This document shows, one piece after another, positions 1 to 8,577 of a DNA stretch of 28,722 nucleotides. Location of the stretch: positions 1-28,722 of the forward strand of contig JACRCS010000776.1 of assembly GCA_016218905.1 (NCBI GenBank). The letters are read 5' to 3'. A model generated the notes under the pieces. It saw only the letters and a program-made list of their open reading frames with translations, was not told where the DNA came from and ran no database searches. Positions within the stretch are counted from its first letter, which is position 1. Every line of letters begins with the position of its first letter. The position numbers and the translations under genes were made by a program. The stretch comes from Deltaproteobacteria bacterium (GTDB lineage: Bacteria > Desulfobacterota_C > Deferrisomatia > Deferrisomatales > JACRMM01).

Positions 1-174
1 CTCGTCCACTTCGACGACCGTCGCGCCGAGGCAACCCTCCGGGCCTTGGGCGAGCTCGCGAAAACGGTTCAGGTGATCCTATTCACGCACCACCAGCACG
101 TGGTCGACGCCGCCCGGCGCATCGCGGCCGGCGGCGACGTCCTCGTCCACGAGCTCGCGTCCGACCCGGGGTAA
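1..174 (+). CDS. C-terminal end of an SMC/YhaN-like AAA ATPase (partial)
   Basis: The open frame enters at base 1 and stops at TAA 172-174, leaving 57 residues. The start LVHFDDRRAEATL, followed by VILFTHHQHVVDAA, resembles the end of a YhaN/SbcC/SMC-type ATPase. In that family the Walker B/D-loop aspartates precede a strand ending in a switch His (here FTHH), and the protein stops soon after. These proteins are ABC-type ATPases with long coiled coils that act on DNA. The Walker A region and coiled coil lie outside the window, so the exact subfamily cannot be fixed. The next gene starts two bases after the stop, which suggests co-translation with the DUF763 gene. Confidence 0.75.
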   Translation, partial: LVHFDDRRAEATLRALGELAKTVQVILFTHHQHVVDAARRIAAGGDVLVHELASDPG

Positions 175-176
175 CC

Positions 177-1253
177 GTGCGCACCGGCTTCGCCCAGCTC
201 CCCCTCCACGGCGGCAAGGCGCCCCACTGGCTCTTCTCCCGGATGGTGCTCCTCGCCCGGGAGGTGGCGTGCCACGTGGTGGCGGAGTTCGGCCCGGAGG
301 AGATGCTCCGCCGCCTCTCGGACCCGTACTGGTTCCAGGCCTTCGGCTGCGCGCTCGGGTTCGACTGGCACTCGAGCGGGCTCACCACCACCGCCTGCGG
401 GGCGCTCAAGGAGGGGATCCGCGGGCTCGAGCGCGAGCTCGGGCTCTTCGCGGCGGGCGGCAAGGGCGCCGCGTCGCGGAAGACGCCCGCGGAGATCGAG
501 CGCGCGTGCGAGACGGCCTCGCTCGAGGCCGGCCCCCTCGTCTACGCGAGCCGGATGTCGGCCAAGGTCGACAGCGCGGCCGTGCAGGACGGCTATCAGA
601 TCTACCACCACTGTTTCTTCTTTACGGGCAGCGGCCGGTGGTGCGTCGTGCAGCAGGGGATGAACGAGGCGTCGGCCATGGCCCGGCGCTACCACTGGCT
701 CGGCGAGCGGCTGCCGAGCTTCGTGGCCGAGCCCCACGCGGCCGTCTGCTGCGATGCCCGGGGGGAGACGCTCAACTTCGTGGCCGAGGAGAGCGCGCCG
801 GCGCGCACCCACACGGCGGCTCTCGCACGGACGGGTCCGGGCGAGGTCGTGCCGGTACTCCAGAAGCTCCCGGAGCTCGTCCTGCCCCGCCGCCACCTGG
901 TCTCCCTGGCCGACGTGGACCCGCGCCGGCTGGAGAGGATCCTGCTCAAGACCCGCGAGCGCGCTCCCGCCGACTTCGAGTCGCTGCTCGGGATCGAGGG
1001 CGTAGGGGCCAAGACGGTTCGCGCCCTTGGCCTCGTGGCGGAGCTCATCTACGGCGCGCCGGCCAGCGTGCGGGATCCCGCCCGCTTCAGCTTCGCCCAC
1101 GGCGGCAAGGACGGCACTCCCTTCCCCGTGGATCGGGAGACCTACGACCGCACGATCCGCGTCCTCCACCGGGCGCTCGAGCGCGCCAAGGTCGACCGGA
1201 CCGAGAAGGTGCGGGCCTTGAAGCGCCTCTCCCGCTTCGAGCTCGACGGCTAG
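177..1253 (+). CDS. DUF763 family protein with a helix-hairpin-helix-like segment
   Basis: The 358-residue protein begins at a GTG two bases after the preceding stop. The N-terminus (MRTGFAQLPLHGGKAPHWLF) and the segment around YWFQAFGCALGFDWHSSG match what I know as the DUF763 family, which has no firm function and is common in archaea and thermophilic or deep-branching bacteria. Residues about 266-290 contain LLGIEGVGAKTVRALGL, a good match to a helix-hairpin-helix DNA-binding motif. Length is normal for the family and the gene looks intact. Its tight spacing with an SMC/YhaN-like ATPase suggests a nucleic-acid transaction such as repair, but that is inference from context. Confidence 0.85.
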   Translation: MRTGFAQLPLHGGKAPHWLFSRMVLLAREVACHVVAEFGPEEMLRRLSDPYWFQAFGCALGFDWHSSGLTTTACGALKEGIRGLERELGLFAAGGKGAASRKTPAEIERACETASLEAGPLVYASRMSAKVDSAAVQDGYQIYHHCFFFTGSGRWCVVQQGMNEASAMARRYHWLGERLPSFVAEPHAAVCCDARGETLNFVAEESAPARTHTAALARTGPGEVVPVLQKLPELVLPRRHLVSLADVDPRRLERILLKTRERAPADFESLLGIEGVGAKTVRALGLVAELIYGAPASVRDPARFSFAHGGKDGTPFPVDRETYDRTIRVLHRALERAKVDRTEKVRALKRLSRFELDG

Positions 1254-3403
1254 TCGGCCGTCCCGGTGAAGACGCCGTCCCAGTCCGGGGGCGGCGGCTT
1301 TTGACCGTAACGCGCGCACCGTTCCGCGAAGAGCGCCGACGGCGGGTCGCCGTGCCCGGCGGAGAGCTCCTCGAAGAGCGTGGCGGCGGCGAAGAACTGC
1401 CGCTGGAAGTAGAGCTCCAGCGCCTCCTGATAGCGCAGGGCCAACTCCCGGTTCCGCTCCGACTCCTCCAGGACCTCGAAGATCGAGGAGGGGAGCCTCC
1501 TCCCCCTCACCCGCAGGCGATCGAGCCTCCGGACGAGGAAGCCCTCGGTGAGGCGCTCCTTCGTCGCCTCGCTCACGATGAGGGCCGCGCCGTACGCCTC
1601 GCAGAGCCCGCCGAGCCGGGAGGCGAGCTCGACTGCATCCCCCGCCGCCGCGTAGCGGAACCTTGCCGCCCCCCCCACGGCCCCCACCACACACGCCCCG
1701 GAGCACACCCCCACGCCGAGGGACACCTCCGGCAGGCCCTCCGCGGCGAAAGCGGCGTTGAGCTCGCGGACGGACCGGACGAGGTCCAGGGCGGCCCGAC
1801 ACGCGCGAGCCGGGTGATCGGCCACGTCGTGGGGAGCGTTGAAGAGGGCCGTCATCCCCGGGCCCACCGACCCGTCGACGAGCCCCCGGTTGGCCAGCAC
1901 GGTGCGCGCCATCGGCTCCTCGAGCTGGGCGAGCCTCCGGACGACCTCCGCGGGAGAGAAGCGCTCGACGAGCGCCGGGAGGCCCCGGAGCTCCGCGCAG
2001 AGGACCGAGACCTCCTTCAGCGCTCCCCCCAACTCCGCCCTCTCCGGGGCGGCGAGGAGCTCGCCGAGCACCTCTGCCGAGACGGAGGACGAGAGGGCGA
2101 CCCGCAGCCGGTTTCCCTGGGACCCCGCCCGGAACGAGGTCACCGCCTCCAGGAGACCCGAGAGGAAGAGGGCGGGCAGGAGGAACGAGAAGTCGTGGAC
2201 CCAGACGTGGTGGTCCAGCAGGCAGTAGAGGCCGGCCGCGTAGGGAGCCGCGAGGGCCAGGCAGTAGACGCCGATCCTCTGGAGCGGCGCGCTGGGCAGG
2301 CTCCCCGCCCCCGCCAGCAGGCACGCCAGGACGAGCAGCGCGAGGTCGACGGCCGCCGAGGTCCGGAGCAGGCGGTTCCCAAGCAGATTGGAAGCGGCCG
2401 TGTAGTGGAGGAAGACGCCCGGGGCGGCGGGGTCGACGGGCGTGGGGCGGACTTCCCGGATTCCCGCCGCCGTCACGCCGACGAGCGCGATCTTTCCCCG
2501 AAAGAACGAGGGCGCCACCCGTCCCTCCAGGACCGCGGCCGCGGAGACGGACCGGACCTCCGCCGGGGAAACGAAGTTCAGGGGGAGGGCGGGGGTCCCG
2601 GAGGCGCGGACGCCCCCGAGCGCGAAGGAACGGACGCCGCCCGAGTCCAGCACGAGCTCGGCCTTGCGATCGAGATGGTACTGGACGAGCTGCACGGCGA
2701 GCGGGGTGAGCGCCTGCCCCTGGTGGAGGTAGGCGATGGGATAGCGCCGAAAGAGACCGTCGGGATCGGGCTCGGCGTTCAAGAACCCGCCGCTCAGGGC
2801 GCCGGCCGCAATCCCGGCGGCGTTCGCCTGCGCGTGCTCCAGCTCCGGGAGGCCCACGACGGGAGAGTCGAGGGCGGGCGAACGATAGGCGTACTCCTCG
2901 AGGCCGCGCCGCGCCCCCTCGGCGCCGACCCCGCGCGGCGCCTCCCGGAGGACGTACCCGAGGACGACGTTCCCGGCTTCCGCCACCGAACGGGCGAGGA
3001 CCTCGTCCTCCCGCGGGTCTGCCGTCTCCGGGAAGACCAGGTCGAGCCCGATCAGCTCCGCCTCCCGCAGCCTCGCCAGGAGCGCGCCGATCAGGTCCCG
3101 CGGCCAGGGCCAGCGGCCGAGCTTCTTCAGGCTCGGCTCGTCGATGGCCACGACGACGACGCTCGGGTCGGGTCGAGGCTCGGCGCCGAGGAGAGTCCGG
3201 ACCGAGAACTTGAGGTCCTCGAAGGGGAGCGCGGCCCGCTCGAGCGCCGCGGGCCGCCAGAGGCAGAGCACGAGCCCCAGGCAGAGCACGCCCGCCACGG
3301 CGAGCAGCCGGAAGCTCCCCAAAGGCCCCCCTGAAACCCTCCGCCCCCTACCGCTCGCCCGGCGGCGCCTCGCCCAGTGCCTACGGTCCTCGCGCGTGAG
3401 CAC
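1250..3403 (-). CDS. CHASE2-domain membrane protein with a degenerate class III cyclase domain
   Basis: The 717-residue protein starts at a GTG (3403) preceded by AAGGAGG. The open frame continues upstream to 4183, but that part is antisense to the next gene. Layout: one membrane helix (about 30-48), an extracytoplasmic CHASE2 sensor (about 52-345, with VVVVAIDEPSLKKLGRWPWP), three membrane helices (about 350-422), a class III nucleotide cyclase-like domain (about 461-645) and a short helical tail. Active members make cAMP or cGMP in response to an external signal. Here the first metal Asp of the FADIRG motif is Glu471 (CAELRG), the second Asp of IGDA is Pro515 (VGPG), and the usual Asn of GDAVNLA is Glu592. 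Catalysis is therefore doubtful; a sensor or binding role is more likely. Its 3' end overlaps the convergent DUF763 gene by four bases. Confidence 0.85.
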   Translation of the reverse strand: MLTREDRRHWARRRRASGRGRRVSGGPLGSFRLLAVAGVLCLGLVLCLWRPAALERAALPFEDLKFSVRTLLGAEPRPDPSVVVVAIDEPSLKKLGRWPWPRDLIGALLARLREAELIGLDLVFPETADPREDEVLARSVAEAGNVVLGYVLREAPRGVGAEGARRGLEEYAYRSPALDSPVVGLPELEHAQANAAGIAAGALSGGFLNAEPDPDGLFRRYPIAYLHQGQALTPLAVQLVQYHLDRKAELVLDSGGVRSFALGGVRASGTPALPLNFVSPAEVRSVSAAAVLEGRVAPSFFRGKIALVGVTAAGIREVRPTPVDPAAPGVFLHYTAASNLLGNRLLRTSAAVDLALLVLACLLAGAGSLPSAPLQRIGVYCLALAAPYAAGLYCLLDHHVWVHDFSFLLPALFLSGLLEAVTSFRAGSQGNRLRVALSSSVSAEVLGELLAAPERAELGGALKEVSVLCAELRGLPALVERFSPAEVVRRLAQLEEPMARTVLANRGLVDGSVGPGMTALFNAPHDVADHPARACRAALDLVRSVRELNAAFAAEGLPEVSLGVGVCSGACVVGAVGGAARFRYAAAGDAVELASRLGGLCEAYGAALIVSEATKERLTEGFLVRRLDRLRVRGRRLPSSIFEVLEESERNRELALRYQEALELYFQRQFFAAATLFEELSAGHGDPPSALFAERCARYGQKPPPPDWDGVFTGTAD

Positions 3404-3436
3404 CTGACCTCCTTGCCGATAGGTCGAAGAGGCCGC

Positions 3437-3465
3437 AGTATCATCGAGGCGCCCTGCGAAGTCGA
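3437..3465 (-). promoter_or_regulatory. Possible promoter of the CHASE2 gene
   Basis: On the minus strand TCGACT (3460-3465) and GATACT (3437-3442) are separated by 17 bases, about 35 bases upstream of the GTG start. The match is partial and the call is tentative. Confidence 0.3.
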
Positions 3466-3571
3466 CAGGGAAGCTCCGCCACGATGTACCGATGAGGGAG
3501 GTGGGCGGGACGCTCCGGCGCTGGGAACCGGACGCGGCAATGGGGTTGGCCGGGGTGCCGAGGCGACGCGA

Positions 3572-3599
3572 TGGACACGGCACCAAAGGCTGGTAGCTT
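3572..3599 (+). promoter_or_regulatory. Promoter of the DUF72-PPT-FAD oxidoreductase operon
   Basis: TGGACA (3572-3577) and TAGCTT (3594-3599) are separated by 16 bases. The expected transcript start is near 3606, just ahead of the ATG at 3623. The -10 element is identical to the one proposed for the tumE promoter in this window. Confidence 0.5.
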
Positions 3600-3622
3600 G
3601 GCCCCATGAAAGGATGACGCGG

Positions 3623-4387
3623 ATGGCGCAACGGCGCGGGGTTGCGACGGTCGGGACCTCGGGATACCAGTACGACCACTGGAAGGGCGTCTTCTATCCC
3701 GAGGGGCTTCCGAAGACGAGGTGGTTCGGCTACTACGCCGAGCGGTTCGACACCGTCGAGATCAACAACACGTTCTACCGCCTCCCCCCGAGAGCGGTCT
3801 TCGAGCGGTGGCGGGCCGCCGCCCCCGCCGGGTTCTGCTTCGCCGTGAAGTACAGCCGCTTCGGTTCCCACCGGAAACGGCTCAAGGACCCGGAGCAGAC
3901 GGTGGAGCGGTTCCTCGGGAGCGCCGAAGGGCTGGGGAGCGCACTCGGCCCGATCCTGGTGCAGCTCCCGCCGAGGTGGCACGCGGACCCGGGACGGCTG
4001 GAGGCGTTTCTCGAAGCGGTCGGCCGCCGCCACCGCTGGGCGGTGGAGTTCAGGGACGACTCCTGGCTCTGCGAAGACGTCTACCGCGTCCTGGAGAGCC
4101 ACGGGGCGGCGCTCTGCGTCCACGATCTCCTGCCCGACCACCCGCGGCGGCTGACGGCAGGGTTCGCGTACTTCCGGTTCCACGGCGTCGGGTACGGAGG
4201 CAACTACACGGCCCCCCGCCTGGCCGAGAAGGCCGACGCGCTGCGAAAGCTGATGGACGAGGGAATGGACGTCTACGCCTACTTCAATAACGACCTGGGC
4301 GGCTACGCGGTCCGAAACGCCGTCGAGCTGAGAGAAGCCCTGGAAGCGGAAGCCGGCGCACGGCGGTCCCGGCGAGAGGGTGGCTAG
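3623..4387 (+). CDS. DUF72 family protein (YecE-like TIM barrel)
   Basis: The 254-residue protein has the family hallmarks: VGTSGYQYDHWKGVFYP at the N-terminus, YYAERFDTVEINNTFYRLP, FCFAVKYSRFGSHRKRL, an internal AVEFRDDSW motif, YFRFHG, and YAYFNNDLGGYA at the C-terminus. DUF72 proteins are predicted TIM barrels related to sugar isomerases and endonuclease IV; no reaction is firmly established. I chose ATG 3623 because AAAGG lies nine bases upstream; ATG 3614 is in frame and possible. The next gene's first possible ATG follows the stop codon with no gap, so the two are translationally linked. Confidence 0.9.
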   Translation: MAQRRGVATVGTSGYQYDHWKGVFYPEGLPKTRWFGYYAERFDTVEINNTFYRLPPRAVFERWRAAAPAGFCFAVKYSRFGSHRKRLKDPEQTVERFLGSAEGLGSALGPILVQLPPRWHADPGRLEAFLEAVGRRHRWAVEFRDDSWLCEDVYRVLESHGAALCVHDLLPDHPRRLTAGFAYFRFHGVGYGGNYTAPRLAEKADALRKLMDEGMDVYAYFNNDLGGYAVRNAVELREALEAEAGARRSRREGG

Positions 4388-4423
4388 ATGCCTTCAGAAG
4401 GGGTTCCGGAGGAGGGAGAGCAG

Positions 4424-5587
4424 ATGGGCGCGTCCGTGACCGTGGTGGAGGAGGAGGAGCCCTTCCGGGTCGGCATCTCCGGCTCCTACGGGGGCCTCAA
4501 CCTGGGCGACGAGGCGATCCTCGAGAGCATCGTCACCCAACTGCGGCAGGCCGTACCCGTGGAGATCACGGTCTTCTCGCGAAACGCCGAGGACACGCTG
4601 CGCCGGCACCGGGTGGACCGGGCCGTGCAGGTGCGGGAGTTCTCCCGCAACGAGATCCTGCCCGAGATCGAGCGCCTCGACCTCTTCATCCTCGGCGGAG
4701 GAGGCATCCTCTTCGACAGCGAGGCGAAGATCTACCTACGCGAAGTGAAGATGGCCCAGGACAAGGGCGTGCCGGTGATGGTCTACTCGATCGGAGTGGG
4801 CCCGCTGCGCGACCCTGCCAACCAGGAGGCCGTCCGGGAGTGCCTGACGAAGGTCGAGGTCCTGACGGTCCGCGAGATCGGCGCCCGCAAGCTCCTGGAG
4901 GAGATCGGCGTGCACCGGGAGATCCGGGTGACCGCGGACCCGGCGCTCCTCCTCCAGCCCGAACCGCTTCCTCCCGAGGCGCTGGCACGGGAGGGCCTCG
5001 ATCGCGGGCGCCACCTGATCGGCATGTCGGTGCGGGAACCGGGCGGTGCCGCCCCGGACATGGACGAGCGCCTCTACCACGCCCTGCTGGCGAACGCCGC
5101 GGACTTCATGGTGGACCGTTTCGACGCCGACGTCATCCTCGTGCCGATGGAGCCGAGGGCGCTGGACATCCGGCACTCCCACGCCGTCATCTCGCAGATG
5201 CTTCGCGCCCGCAGGGCGACGGTGCTGCGGGGCGAGTACACGGCCGGGCAGATGCTCTCGCTGGTGTCACACTTCGACTTCGCCGTGGGGATGCGGCTCC
5301 ACTTCCTGATCTTCGCCGCGCTCCAGGGCGTCACCTTCGTCGCGCTTCCGTACGCCTCCAAGGTGGCGGGCTTCCTCGCGCACCTCAAGCTCGACATGCC
5401 CCCGATCCACGAGGTGAATGCCGGCCGGCTGATCGCGCACATCGATCACTCCTGGGACCGCCGCGCCGCCCTGAAGGCGCAGGTCCAGAGTCTGCTGCCG
5501 GAGCTCCAGCAGCGCGCCCGGGACACGAACGCCCTCGCCGTCGCGCTCCTGCGCGAGAGCCGGGCCAAACGGCGCGCCGGCGCCTGA
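4424..5587 (+). CDS. Polysaccharide pyruvyl transferase-family protein (CsaB/WcaK-like)
   Basis: This 387-residue protein carries the two signatures of the polysaccharide pyruvyl transferase fold. The first is an N-terminal glycine-rich SGSYGGLNLGDEAILESI (about residues 19-36), with LFILGGGGILFDS further on. The second is a C-terminal VGMRLHFLIFAALQGV followed by LPYASKVAGF (about 289-315). Such enzymes move pyruvate from phosphoenolpyruvate onto sugars of surface polymers. Some relatives with the same fold have no proven pyruvyl transfer, so the substrate is unknown. ATG 4424 has GGAGGGAG at a good distance; ATG 4388, directly after the DUF72 stop, would add 12 acidic residues. No glycosyltransferase or polymer export gene is adjacent, which is unusual for this family. 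Confidence 0.8.
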   Translation: MGASVTVVEEEEPFRVGISGSYGGLNLGDEAILESIVTQLRQAVPVEITVFSRNAEDTLRRHRVDRAVQVREFSRNEILPEIERLDLFILGGGGILFDSEAKIYLREVKMAQDKGVPVMVYSIGVGPLRDPANQEAVRECLTKVEVLTVREIGARKLLEEIGVHREIRVTADPALLLQPEPLPPEALAREGLDRGRHLIGMSVREPGGAAPDMDERLYHALLANAADFMVDRFDADVILVPMEPRALDIRHSHAVISQMLRARRATVLRGEYTAGQMLSLVSHFDFAVGMRLHFLIFAALQGVTFVALPYASKVAGFLAHLKLDMPPIHEVNAGRLIAHIDHSWDRRAALKAQVQSLLPELQQRARDTNALAVALLRESRAKRRAGA

Positions 5588-5604
5588 GGAGGACGGGACC
5601 CGCC

Positions 5605-7023
5605 ATGCCTGACCTCCCTCGCCCCTCCGAACCCGCGACGCTCACGCTGCCTCCCCGGCGTGCCATCGTCGCGGCCGAGGCCGACGTCCTCGTGGTCGGT
5701 GCCGGACCCGCGGGGCTGGGAGCCGCCCTGGGGGCTTCCGCCGCCGGGGCCCGCGTCCTCCTCGCGGAACGCTACGGCTTCTTCGGCGGCAACGCCACCG
5801 CCGCCCTGGTGATGCCCCTCATGTCCTTCCACACGCAGATCGCCGCTCCGGAGGTGTTCGAGGGCGTCTCCCTCTACCCGATGGATCACGGCCCGGGCGA
5901 ACCCGTCCTGGCGGGGGTGGTCCTCCAGCTCCTGGAGCGTCTCGTCGCCCTGGGGGGCGCGATCCCTCCTTCCTCCTGGACCGGCTACGTCGTGCCCTTC
6001 GACCCGGAGATCTTCAAGTTCGTCGCCCAGCAGATGCTCGACGCCGCCGGCGTACAGTACCTCCTCCACGCCTTCGCGACGGACGTGGTGAAGGGCTCGG
6101 CCGTGGAGGGAGCGGTCTTCGAGACGAAGTCGGGCCCGGTGGCGGTGCGCTCGAAGGTTCTCGTGGACTGCACGGGCGACGGCGACCTCGCGGCCCGGGC
6201 GGGTGCGCCGTGCGAGGTGGGCCGCGACGGCGACGGTCTCGTCCAGCCCGTCACCTTGATGTTCCGGATGGTCGGCTTCGACCGCGAACGGTTCGCCATG
6301 TACGTGCTCGAGCATCCGGACCAGTGGCGCGGCTGCCACGGCCTCTGGAACCTGATCGAGGAGGCGAGGAGATCCGGCGAGCTCCAAATGCCGCGCGAAG
6401 ACATCCTCTTCTTCGCCACCCCGCGGGAGAGCGAGGTGAGCGTAAACAGCACCCGCGTGCTGCGCGTCCTCGGAACCGACGTCTGGGACCTGACGCGCGC
6501 CGAGCGGGAGAGCCACCACCAGGCGCACCAGATCGGCGAGTTCCTCCGCCGGCGGGTGCCCGGGTTCGAGCGGGCGTACGTGGCCCAGACCGGCGTTCAG
6601 GTGGGGGTGCGGGAGACTCGGAGGGTGCGCGGGGAGTATCACCTCACGGCCGACGACGTCCTCCAGGCCCGGAAGTACGACGACGTGATCGCGAGGGGGA
6701 CCTACCCCATCGACATCCACAACCCCGAGGGCGAAGGCACGGTCCTCAAGCGAGTCCCTCCGGGAGAGGCGTACGATATTCCGCTGCGCTGCCTCGTTCC
6801 GGTGGGCGTGGAGGGGCTCCTCGTGGCCGGGCGGTGCATCTCGGGGACGCACGAGGCGCACTCCTCGTACCGGGCCATGCCGATCGCCATGGCGACGGGC
6901 CAGGCTGCCGGCGTCTGCGCGGCGCTGGCGGCGCTCCGCGGAATACCGCCCCGCTCCGTTCCCGTGCGGGAGGTCCAGACCGCCCTCGTCCGGCAAGGTG
7001 CCGACCTGCGAGGGATCGTCTGA
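5605..7023 (+). CDS. FAD-dependent oxidoreductase (FAD_oxidored family)
   Basis: The 472-residue protein begins with a Rossmann dinucleotide-binding motif VLVVGAGPAGLGAA (about residues 28-41). It is followed by LLAERYGFFGGNATAAL, and by VLVDCTGDGDLAARAG in the second FAD-contacting segment. It ends with GRCISGTHEAHSSYRAMPIA and GQAAG, the usual C-terminal FAD contact of this flavoprotein family. The substrate cannot be told. ATG 5605 follows the preceding stop by 17 bases with GAGGAGG between, so it is the third gene of the operon. The C-terminal peptide VQTALVRQGADLRGIV is nearly repeated in a gene remnant at 11171-11227. Confidence 0.88.
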   Translation: MPDLPRPSEPATLTLPPRRAIVAAEADVLVVGAGPAGLGAALGASAAGARVLLAERYGFFGGNATAALVMPLMSFHTQIAAPEVFEGVSLYPMDHGPGEPVLAGVVLQLLERLVALGGAIPPSSWTGYVVPFDPEIFKFVAQQMLDAAGVQYLLHAFATDVVKGSAVEGAVFETKSGPVAVRSKVLVDCTGDGDLAARAGAPCEVGRDGDGLVQPVTLMFRMVGFDRERFAMYVLEHPDQWRGCHGLWNLIEEARRSGELQMPREDILFFATPRESEVSVNSTRVLRVLGTDVWDLTRAERESHHQAHQIGEFLRRRVPGFERAYVAQTGVQVGVRETRRVRGEYHLTADDVLQARKYDDVIARGTYPIDIHNPEGEGTVLKRVPPGEAYDIPLRCLVPVGVEGLLVAGRCISGTHEAHSSYRAMPIAMATGQAAGVCAALAALRGIPPRSVPVREVQTALVRQGADLRGIV

Positions 7024-7059
7024 ACGGCGCCCCCGCTCTTTGCCTACCACGCCTCGCTC

Positions 7060-7087
7060 TTGACGGTTCTCCGTCGCCGGTTAGCCT
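7060..7087 (+). promoter_or_regulatory. Promoter of the nfeD-floA operon
   Basis: TTGACG (7060-7065) is separated by 16 bases from TAGCCT (7082-7087). If used, transcription starts near 7094. That rules out the in-frame TTG at 7060 as a start and supports TTG 7165 for nfeD. Confidence 0.55.
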
Positions 7088-7164
7088 CGGGCAGCGAAAC
7101 GATCGCTCCCGATTCAGTTATCGAGAGGTCCTCCGGGCCTCGGAGCGACCCGTCTGGAGCAACC

Positions 7165-8574
7165 TTGGCGGGAAAGTCTTTCGAGCTGGCCCCACTGCGC
7201 ACCAACCTTCGCGTCGGCCGCCTAGGCCGGCTCTTCCTCGCTTCGGCTCTGGTCGGCTTGGGCCTGTTGGGGGCGGCAGCAGCACCTTCCCACGTCGTCG
7301 TTCGTGTGCCGATCCACGGGATCATCGACCTCGGACTTGCGGCCTTCGTGGAGCGCTGCCTCGACGAGGCCGTGAGTGCAGGCGCGGCGGCCGTTGTATT
7401 GGACGTGAATACCTTCGGGGGTCGGGTCGACGCAGCCGTCCTGATCCGGGACGCCTTGCTGCGCACGAAGGTCCCGACTGTTGCCTGGGTCAACCGAAGG
7501 GCCATCTCGGCCGGGGCGCTCATCTCTCTCGCCGCCGGGAAGATCGCGATGGCGGGCGGCTCCACGATCGGGGCAGCCACGCCGGTGGAGATGGGGGCTC
7601 CGGGGGCGGGAGCGCAGCCCGTGGCGGAGAAGACCGTCTCCTACGTGCGCAAGGAGTTTCGCGCCACGGCCGAGAGTCGCGGGCGGCCGCCGCTCCTCGC
7701 CGAAGCGATGGTCGACGCGGACGTGGTGGTCCCCGGCCTCGTCGAGAAGGGAAAGCTCCTGACGCTGACGACGGACGAAGCACTGAAACACCGTCTGGCA
7801 GACTTCCGCGCCGACGACATGGCGTCCGTGCTCCAGGCGCTCATGCTACCGGGCGCCGAAGTCCGCCAGGTCTCCCCCAACTGGGCCGAGTGGCTGGTTC
7901 GTTGGCTAACGCATCCGGTCGTCAGTTCGCTCCTGATGACGGTCGGGCTCCTGGGCATCCTGATCGAGATTCGCACCCCCGGTTTCGGGGTCCCGGGCCT
8001 GCTGGGGATGGGGAGTCTCGCCCTCTTCTTCTGGGGCCATTGGATCGTGCGCCTCGCCGGCTGGCAGGAAGTGCTCCTCGTGCTCGTCGGTCTCGTCCTG
8101 CTCGCCGTCGAGATCTTCGCCGCGCCCGGCTTCGGGGTCCCAGGCGTCCTCGGCATCGCGTCTCTCCTCGGAGGTCTGGGCTTGAGCCTAGTGGGTGCGG
8201 GCGCCACCTGGACGGCGACGCTCGTCGCGCTGGGGCGCGTGTCGGCGGCCCTCCTGGTGGCGGGCGTCGGCGCGTTCGTCTTGCTCGCCTTCCTTCCCCG
8301 CCTGCCCTTCGGCCGCGGCCTCATCTTGAATGCGAGACTTCCGGCGGCCAAGGGCTACGGATCGGCCCCGGAGTCGGACCGACGCTGGCTCGGCAAGCGA
8401 GGGATCGCGACCTCGCGCCTGCGCCCCGCCGGTATCGCCCAATTCGACGGCGAACGCGTGGACGTCGTCTCCGAAGGGGAGTTCATCGAAGCCGGCGAGG
8501 AGATCGAGGTGATCCGGGTCGACGGTAACCGGATCGTCGTCCGTCAGGTCCCTCGAGCCTCAGAAAAGGAGTAA
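7165..8574 (+). CDS. nfeD: NfeD-family membrane serine protease (ClpP/SppA-like, long form)
   Basis: Long-form NfeD (469 residues from TTG 7165, with GGAG six bases upstream). A basic stretch and hydrophobic segment (about 21-40) form a signal peptide or anchor. Next come a SppA-type serine protease domain (about 43-215) with LDVNTFGGRVDAA and the catalytic-serine motif RRAISAGALISLAAG (Ser115), four to five membrane helices (about 252-378) with two RTPGFGVPG/APGFGVPG turns, and a C-terminal OB-fold NfeD domain (about 405-463). Members cleave hydrophobic regions of flotillin/stomatin partners and help in membrane quality control. The gene for such a partner, floA, follows after three bases, the classic arrangement. 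Confidence 0.9.
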   Translation: MAGKSFELAPLRTNLRVGRLGRLFLASALVGLGLLGAAAAPSHVVVRVPIHGIIDLGLAAFVERCLDEAVSAGAAAVVLDVNTFGGRVDAAVLIRDALLRTKVPTVAWVNRRAISAGALISLAAGKIAMAGGSTIGAATPVEMGAPGAGAQPVAEKTVSYVRKEFRATAESRGRPPLLAEAMVDADVVVPGLVEKGKLLTLTTDEALKHRLADFRADDMASVLQALMLPGAEVRQVSPNWAEWLVRWLTHPVVSSLLMTVGLLGILIEIRTPGFGVPGLLGMGSLALFFWGHWIVRLAGWQEVLLVLVGLVLLAVEIFAAPGFGVPGVLGIASLLGGLGLSLVGAGATWTATLVALGRVSAALLVAGVGAFVLLAFLPRLPFGRGLILNARLPAAKGYGSAPESDRRWLGKRGIATSRLRPAGIAQFDGERVDVVSEGEFIEAGEEIEVIRVDGNRIVVRQVPRASEKE

Positions 8575-8577
8575 GCG

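Noticed and set aside
69..3334. Long overlapping open frames of 751 and 1021 residues
   Set aside because: They are antisense or shifted frames of DUF763 and the CHASE2 gene, Arg/Gly/Pro-rich and without motifs.
7060..7164. A 35-residue N-terminal extension of NfeD from TTG 7060
   Set aside because: That TTG is the -35 element of a likely promoter, and the extension would place the signal segment far from the N-terminus.
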